A stretch of DNA of 64,000 nt from positions 1,410,948,194 to 1,411,012,193 of the forward strand of contig OY856412.1 in the NCBI GenBank assembly GCA_963693085.1, given 5' to 3'. The DNA comes from Alisma plantago-aquatica (lineage: Eukaryota > Streptophyta > Magnoliopsida > Alismatales > Alismataceae). This document shows positions 63,065 through 64,000 of this stretch, piece by piece; positions within the stretch are counted from its first letter, which is position 1; each line of letters opens with the position of its first letter. The notes beneath the pieces were generated by a model that saw only the letters and a program-made list of their open reading frames with translations, made no database searches and was not told the origin of the DNA. Both the position numbers and the translations under genes were made by a program.

Positions 63065-64000
63065 TGTAATGTGCCAGATCTTGGACCCTATCATAGAACT
63101 TTGATCTTTTGGATTTAGCCAAACAAGGTTAAGGTTTTAGACCTAATAGATGTTTAGTATAAACTAATGAACTAATGCATGTACAAATCACCCTAATGTA
63201 ACCTAATGTTTTCGCATTAGTCGTAGGCCAATAATGGATAGATAAAATATGTAATAATAATTCCATTAGTGCTAATATGAAAATAAGGAACATAATTAGA
63301 TGGATAACATGGTTATTGGTGAAATAATATAATAATGGTTCATAATAAGAAATGTGACATATCTCCTAAAAATATATCTCAAAAGTGAAATCTAATGTGA
63401 AATTCAGATTCTGTGGGTCCCTATTGCCTTGGGACTCAAGTTTCACGTTATTTACATAATAATAATTAATTTAATTCAATTTGGAACAGAAGATATGAGT
63501 TTTTCCCCAAAATATCAAATAAAATAATAAATGACTCCAAAAATGGAAAATAATATTAGATTCGATGTCTGCACATTAAAATATGCCTTTGGGCAAATTC
63601 TCACTCAATTTGGAGAATAATTGCTTAAAAGGTGAAATCAGGAGAAAGAAAGTGTGTAGAACCTTCAAAATATTAAATAAATATACAAACAACTCCAACA
63701 TGTAAAATTGATGGCAAATTCATATCCAAGGCACTTAATGTGACTTGTGGGTGAAGTTTCATCAAATTTAGAGAATCTTATGACCATTAATGATGGAGGA
63801 AATAGAAAATAAGATTTGATTTATTTAACACATTAAAAGTTCTCAAAAGGCAAATCTAATTGCATATTTGATTCCTCATATAAAAAATAAGTTGGGTGTA
63901 AATTTTCATTTAATTTGGGACTCGTTTGCACCATCAAAAGAGAGAGAAAATAAAAATAATAATTTTATTCACACTTTAGTCGAATTGGTTTGGGAATTGA
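63065..64000 (+). repeat. 3' LTR of the inserted element, cut by the window edge
   Basis: It begins TGTAATGTGCCAGATC and repeats 59654-60585 with scattered substitutions and 1-4 bp indels (roughly 90% or more identity by eye). The divergence suggests the insertion is not recent. The remainder and the right-hand target duplication (expected GAATT) lie outside the window. Confidence 0.8.

Overview
The window is a gene-poor, transposon-saturated stretch of a plant nuclear genome, almost certainly an angiosperm. Three things point that way: a plant-type LINE (L1) with DUF4283/CCHC ORF1 and EN-RT-zf-RVT ORF2, Athila-like Ty3/gypsy sequence (an ORF1-type protein, and a primer-binding-site and gag fragment), and Tekay/Del-like long LTRs. 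I see no host gene, tRNA, rRNA or CRISPR. The species cannot be named from the sequence. The content would fit pericentromeric heterochromatin, but that is inference.

Positions 1-58137 are one head-to-tail array of a single LTR retrotransposon family, arranged LTR-internal-LTR-internal and so on. Every internal region ends in the same polypurine tract (aagtttggggtgg) followed at once by an LTR that begins TGATTCGGCC. LTRs start at 5074, 10133, 16429, 22724, 29019, 35312 and 41552, and only the first 48 bp of one remain at 58138. Each LTR is about 2.35 kb, with a TATA box about 770-790 bp in and, upstream of it, about 14 copies of a CACGACCGTGGT-like motif. Unit 1 (1-5073) alone carries a decayed protein-coding internal region, related to the Athila ORF1 family. 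In all other units that stretch is replaced by an unrelated non-coding block of about 2.86 kb, so these are non-autonomous (LARD-like) copies. Unit 2 has also lost about 1.2 kb between CATG microhomologies. About 11470-30360 is three almost identical 6295-bp copies (roughly 20 single-base differences seen by eye), whose outer edges fall inside LTRs. This suggests a recent triplication by unequal exchange, or an assembly artefact.

Unit 8 (41552-58137) holds two later insertions. A nearly full-length but dead LINE lies on the minus strand (42602-47678) inside its LTR. A 5.2-kb solo LTR (50143-55336, TG...CA, target duplication ACAGG/ACGGG), probably Tekay/Del type on the minus strand, lies in its internal region. 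This solo LTR carries a dense cluster of palindromic AAACGGTCTTGAGACCGTTT motifs.

The array ends at about 58185 at an abrupt junction with a different Athila-like element: the LTR 3' part, a tRNA-Asp-type primer site at about 58946, and a broken gag at 59103-59653. Another LTR retrotransposon interrupts this gag at 59654. Its 3' LTR starts at 63065 and runs out of the window, and its LTR appears to be about 3.2 kb around an internal region of only about 0.24 kb.

Nothing here forms a metabolic or regulatory pathway. The elements relate to each other as layers of insertion, recombination and decay.
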